This document shows, piece by piece, positions 60,429 through 64,000 of a stretch of 64,000 nt of DNA. The translations under genes and the position numbers were made by a program. The notes beneath the pieces are model-generated. The model saw nothing but the letters and a program-made list of their open reading frames with translations. It was not told where the DNA came from and did no database searches. This DNA is from Brevibacterium zhoupengii (GTDB lineage Bacteria > Actinomycetota > Actinomycetes > Actinomycetales > Brevibacteriaceae): the NCBI RefSeq assembly GCF_021117425.1, contig NZ_CP088298.1, positions 1,550,001 through 1,614,000 of the forward strand, in the 5' to 3' direction. How positions within the stretch are numbered: position 1 is the first letter of the stretch; every line of letters begins with the position of its first letter.

Positions 60429-61352
60429 ATGGACGACGTCGTCGATAGGAAAAACCCGCCACACAGCAAGCAAGCCCCGCCGCCCGACCACTTCTACGGG
60501 CGGGTGCTCAAACCGGCTCAGATGCTCGAGCACGCTCACTACTCGGCGGTGACCGAGATCGCCGCAGAGCTGCGCCCGTGGGTGAAACGGTATTGGTCGG
60601 TGAATTGGGATCTGTCGGACGGAGAGCGCTATCAGACGGCGACAGTTTCGGAGCCGACGATCAATCTCACCGTCGAATACGGTGACATCCACCGGGCAAA
60701 TACGAGTGGTCCAGGTATCTGGCTGACTGGTCCGGTGACTGGGCAGCGGTTCGATGTCGGACTCTTCGGTCGCGGCGGTGTCGTCGGAATCAACTTCCAC
60801 CTCGGCGGGACTGTGGCCTTCGCGAACGAAGGGCCCGCGACGATTCGGGATACGACGGTGCCCGCGAGGAGCTGGTTCCCGGGCATTGATGAGGCCCTGG
60901 CCGTCGTGGATGAACTCACTGTCGGCGATGACCTCGGCGTCGCGGATGGACTGGCTTCTGCAGTGGAGGTCATCGAGAGTTGGCTGTTGTCATTCCGCCC
61001 GCAGATGACCGAAGGTTACGCCAGGTTTCGTCGGATACTCGGCCTGCTCGATGACCCGACGATCGTCAACCTCGGCGAGTTGGCGTTGCGCACCGACACC
61101 AGCGAACGGTCGCTGCAGAGGCTGTTCCAGGATCACTGCGGTGTCGGGGTCAAACAGATCCTGGTCCGTGCCCGGATCCGGGACGCCATCGCAGCCCTCG
61201 ACCGGGGGTGGGACGGAGCATTCGGCGATCTGGCCGCGGACCTCGGATGGTTCGACCAGTCTCACTTCACCGCGGACTTCCATAGGGTCACCGGTTACAC
61301 GCCGAGCGAATATCTCAGCGCTCAAGAGAGGAGCGGCCAGCCACAGCAGTGA
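60429..61352 (+). CDS. AraC-family transcriptional regulator
   Basis: 307 aa. An N-terminal sensing domain of the DUF6597 type, then a C-terminal double helix-turn-helix: LRTDTSERSLQRLFQDHCGVGVKQILVRARIRDAI and DLGWFDQSHFTADFHRVTGYTPSEYL. The two starts (60419 minus, 60429 plus) are only 9 bp apart, so the promoters overlap the coding DNA of each other. Probable regulator of the VOC gene. Confidence 0.9.
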   Translation: MDDVVDRKNPPHSKQAPPPDHFYGRVLKPAQMLEHAHYSAVTEIAAELRPWVKRYWSVNWDLSDGERYQTATVSEPTINLTVEYGDIHRANTSGPGIWLTGPVTGQRFDVGLFGRGGVVGINFHLGGTVAFANEGPATIRDTTVPARSWFPGIDEALAVVDELTVGDDLGVADGLASAVEVIESWLLSFRPQMTEGYARFRRILGLLDDPTIVNLGELALRTDTSERSLQRLFQDHCGVGVKQILVRARIRDAIAALDRGWDGAFGDLAADLGWFDQSHFTADFHRVTGYTPSEYLSAQERSGQPQQ

Positions 61353-61404
61353 ATCAGGGTGGTACGGAATGAGCCGTGCCAGGCACAGTCGGGACCATCC
61401 TAGG

Positions 61405-62847
61405 TCAGCGGCGTCTGGCGATGCCGATTCCGGTGTATCCGAGAATGATCGCGAAGGCGAAGCCGACATAGCAGAACACTGCCCACGGGGCGTAGTCGAG
61501 GACGGAGACGCCCAGAACGCCTGCCATGTAGACGCCTGCCGAGGACCAAGGAATGAGCGGAACGACGACCGTGCCGGAATCCTCCAGCGTCCGGGAGAGG
61601 TTCTTCGCGTCGAGACCTCGGTCGGCGTAAGCCTTCTTGAACAGCTCGCCCGGGACGATGATCGACAGGTAGGAATTGCCGGTCACGACGGCCATCGTGA
61701 GGCATGAGACCACCGTGGAGAGAACGAGGTCACCTGTGCGCTTCACGAACTTCAGCAGAGACCGGATGATGGTCTCGAGAGCACCGGACTTGGACATGAT
61801 GCCGGCGAAGGCGAAGGCACTGAAAGCGATGAGGATGACACCGGTCATCGACGCCATCCCGCCCTGGGAGACCAACTCGACGACCTGAGGATCCAGATTC
61901 TTCAGAGTCGAGGACCCGACCTCGAGCATGTCCGGGGTGAACCCGTCGACGGTGGAGGCGAAGATCGATTCGATGCTGACCTTCTGGAAGATCGCGGCGA
62001 GGATACCGGCCACCAAAGACGAGCCGATGATCGTCGGAAGCGTGGGCAGTTTGAGAACCGCTCCGCCGAGGACGATGAGCATCGGCAGGAGTAGAAGAAC
62101 ATTGAAGGAGAAGAGACTGTCCAAGGTTCCTGTGACGGCAGTGATCTGGTCCGAATCGGTCCCACCGGACTGCTGATTGATGCCGACGAACAGATACAGT
62201 GCCAGCGCCACGACCGTGGCCGGGATCGTGGTGTAGAGCATGTGCCGAATGTGTTCCCACAAGGTGGTGCCGGCAGCGATCGGAGCCAGGTTCGTCGTGT
62301 CCGAGAGCGGTGAGAGTTTGTCACCGAAGTACGAACCGGCGACGATGGCGCCCGCGGTGGCCGCCATCGGGGCGTCCAAGCCCGCGGCGATTCCCATGAG
62401 GGCGACTCCCACCGTTCCGGCCGAGCCCCAGGAGGTGCCGGTGATGACCGAGACGATCGCGGAGATGACGAAGGCGATGAGGACGATGAACTGTGCGCTG
62501 ATGAGCCCCAGGCCGTAGTAGATCATCATCGGTATGGTGCCGGCGATCATCCATGTGCCGATGAGAATGCCGATCGAGATGAGCACGAGCAGTGCCGGCA
62601 TCGCAGTGTCGAGCTTCTCCCTGATGCCAAGCAGCATCTCCTCCCAGCTCAGCCCCATCCGCAGAGCCACCAGGCCGGCGATGATCGCGGAGAGGATCAG
62701 GAGCGGTTCGGGTGCGAGCCCGAGAACGCCGTAGCCCACCGCCAGCAGTACGAGCATCGCTGCCAGGGGCACCAGCGACCAACCCAAGGGCGGACGCTTC
62801 TCCTCGACAGCGTCGGAAAGAGTCGTCGTGTCGTGCTCGTGGCTCAT
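61405..62847 (-). CDS. NhaC-family Na+/H+ antiporter
   Basis: 480 aa, about 12 membrane helices. GTIPMMIYYGLGL, SVITGTSWGSAGTVGVALMGIA, GSYFGDKLSPLSDTTNLAPIAAG and the C-terminal GNSYLSIIVPGELFKKAYADRGL are family hallmarks. The start (ATG 62847) overlaps the stop of the upstream dipeptidase gene (ATGA). The family includes members that exchange malate/lactate or arginine/ornithine, so it may carry a peptide-derived substrate rather than only sodium. Confidence 0.9.
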   Translation of the reverse strand: MSHEHDTTTLSDAVEEKRPPLGWSLVPLAAMLVLLAVGYGVLGLAPEPLLILSAIIAGLVALRMGLSWEEMLLGIREKLDTAMPALLVLISIGILIGTWMIAGTIPMMIYYGLGLISAQFIVLIAFVISAIVSVITGTSWGSAGTVGVALMGIAAGLDAPMAATAGAIVAGSYFGDKLSPLSDTTNLAPIAAGTTLWEHIRHMLYTTIPATVVALALYLFVGINQQSGGTDSDQITAVTGTLDSLFSFNVLLLLPMLIVLGGAVLKLPTLPTIIGSSLVAGILAAIFQKVSIESIFASTVDGFTPDMLEVGSSTLKNLDPQVVELVSQGGMASMTGVILIAFSAFAFAGIMSKSGALETIIRSLLKFVKRTGDLVLSTVVSCLTMAVVTGNSYLSIIVPGELFKKAYADRGLDAKNLSRTLEDSGTVVVPLIPWSSAGVYMAGVLGVSVLDYAPWAVFCYVGFAFAIILGYTGIGIARRR

Positions 62848-63986
62848 TCGAAGGTTCCTTGGATCTGTGGTGTGCCGTCGCGGACGACCTCCCGTCCCCG
62901 AGCGAAGGCGAGCGCAATGGTGTGGTTGTCATCGGTGAGGAGGATGTCGGCATCGGCTCCGGGGCGCAAACGCCCCTTGTTCTCGAGGCCGAGGACATCT
63001 GCCGTATTGGAGGTGACGAGGGAGAGAGCCTGAGACAGCTCGACACCGGGCAGGTCGGCACACGCCCACACTTGGTCATACAGGGTCGTCTGCTTGGCCA
63101 CGTCCATGCCGATGAGTCGTCCATCGGAGTCGAAATCCGGCAGGCTTCCATTGGCATCGGAGGAGAGGGTGAGACGTCTGAGATCCCCGCCGAGGTCGAT
63201 GTAGCGTCGCAATGATTTCGTCGTTGTCGACGAGGCCGTCATATCGACCGTGGCACCCTTGGCCGCCAGGTCCACCGCGTCGGCCAGAAGCTCGGGGGAC
63301 CGGGTGATGTGGGTGGCGTAGATGGCCTGTGGTGCGATCGGATATTCGTCGAGGAGTCGGTGCAGCGGGGCCAGGCGTGAAGTGTACGGTCCGACGTGGA
63401 AGTGGGTGACTCCGGCTTTGCCGGAGAGCAGTCCGCCGACGTGCGACTGGCTGACGAGTTCGGCCAGAGCCTCGACGGTGGGTTGGAATGAACGCCGGTC
63501 CGAGATCGCGACCTCGCCGACGCCGATGACCTTGTCGATGAGGACGACGTCATCGACGACGGCACCGGTTAAAGTTCGTGCCGGGACCTGGTAGCTGCCC
63601 GTGTAGATGAAGGTGGAGATGCCCTCAGTCTCGAGGGCTCGGGCCTTGGCGAGGAGATCGGCGTGGCTGCGGGTCACACCGTCGGTTCCCAGGCACCCGA
63701 TGACGGTGGTGACTCCGGCGCTTACGATGTCGCTGATGCGGATCTCGGGGGTGCGGTTGGCGTAGCCGCCTTCGCCTCCGCCGCCAGCGATGTGGACGTG
63801 CGGGTCGATGAAACCTGGAGTGGCTGTCAGCCCCTGGGCATCGATGACGGTGGCGTTGGGGAGCGCACTGACAGCTTCGGCACTCACATCACCGATGAAG
63901 GTGATCTGCTGCCCCTCGATGAGGATGTCCTGCTTCCCGAGCCGTTCCGGGGCGTAGATCTCGGCCCCGCGCAGCAATGTCACCAT
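62844..63986 (-). CDS. iadA: Isoaspartyl (beta-aspartyl) dipeptidase
   Basis: 380 aa amidohydrolase that splits beta-aspartyl dipeptides from damaged proteins. Metal ligands: HVH in GFIDPHVHIAGGGGEGG, His in THFHVGPY and ATHITRSPE, and Asp in TLSSDANGSLPDFD. Where E. coli IadA has VIGVKCAISD with a carboxylated Lys, this protein reads VIGVGEVAISD, so a Glu may bridge the metals. First gene of the iadA-nhaC pair; the start is 14 nt from the window end. Confidence 0.9.
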   Translation of the reverse strand: MVTLLRGAEIYAPERLGKQDILIEGQQITFIGDVSAEAVSALPNATVIDAQGLTATPGFIDPHVHIAGGGGEGGYANRTPEIRISDIVSAGVTTVIGCLGTDGVTRSHADLLAKARALETEGISTFIYTGSYQVPARTLTGAVVDDVVLIDKVIGVGEVAISDRRSFQPTVEALAELVSQSHVGGLLSGKAGVTHFHVGPYTSRLAPLHRLLDEYPIAPQAIYATHITRSPELLADAVDLAAKGATVDMTASSTTTKSLRRYIDLGGDLRRLTLSSDANGSLPDFDSDGRLIGMDVAKQTTLYDQVWACADLPGVELSQALSLVTSNTADVLGLENKGRLRPGADADILLTDDNHTIALAFARGREVVRDGTPQIQGTFE

Positions 63987-64000
63987 ATGTCGTCGTCTCC

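Overview
The window is about 64 kb of high-GC, gene-dense DNA from an actinobacterium of the order Micrococcales. A Brevibacterium-like genome is the best fit. This is inferred from the gene content (DUF6350-purN-purH-DUF3017, glmU-prs-rplY-pth-mfd, mazG-eno-ftsB-DUF501-ppx, ino1, DUF202 pair, ppk2), from frequent GTG starts, and from many genes that appear to lack a ribosome-binding site. No marker in the window fixes the species.

Region by region. 1-4.7 kb: end of a DUF6350 membrane protein, then purN and purH (purine synthesis), DUF3017 and a small MT0933-like stress protein. 4.7-7.9 kb (minus): PcrA/UvrD helicase and a small membrane protein. 7.9-13.2 kb: tRNA-Gln, glmU, prs, an alpha/beta hydrolase, rplY (L25/Ctc) and pth. 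13.2-15.5 kb (minus): a rhomboid protease and an arylsulfotransferase-like lipoprotein. 15.6-22.4 kb: mfd, csbD, mazG, a tyrosine phosphatase and eno. 22.4-24.2 kb: an isolated AbiEi/DUF559 gene between unusual intergenic repeats. 24.2-29 kb: FtsB/DivIC-like protein, DUF501, ppx, a membrane-anchored subtilase and ndh.

29-34 kb: accessory genes, namely a divergent HxlR/NAD(P)-binding pair, an orphan glutamate-type binding lipoprotein, a dienelactone-hydrolase-like protein, a tRNA with anticodon UAA and an MFS transporter. 34-40.6 kb: ppk2, a TIGR01906 membrane protein, an AEC transporter, a DUF202 pair, an atypical Nramp transporter and a DinB-like protein. 40.6-51.6 kb: hrpA, prfC, ino1, an AbgT transporter and a Bax-inhibitor-1 protein. 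51.8-64 kb: catabolic and transport cassettes, namely DapA-family lyase/aldehyde dehydrogenase/LysR, a membrane-fused molybdopterin oxidoreductase, a sodium:solute symporter with a tiny accessory protein, a VOC/AraC divergent pair, and NhaC coupled to isoaspartyl dipeptidase.

Several signals lie outside the genes. Recurrent TANNNT-N6/7-start codon arrangements predict leaderless mRNAs (purN, ndh, hxlR, MFS, prfC and others). A near-consensus Rex operator covers the ndh promoter. A compact three-stem leader precedes ino1. Two related intergenic elements lie at about 24.0 and 45.0 kb, and the first sits beside the AbiEi/DUF559 gene, which also has two DnaA-box matches upstream and a degenerate 20-bp array downstream. 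The tRNA with anticodon UAA has the short variable loop that bacterial tRNA-Leu normally lacks. I saw no insertion sequence, prophage, CRISPR array, rRNA or replication origin.
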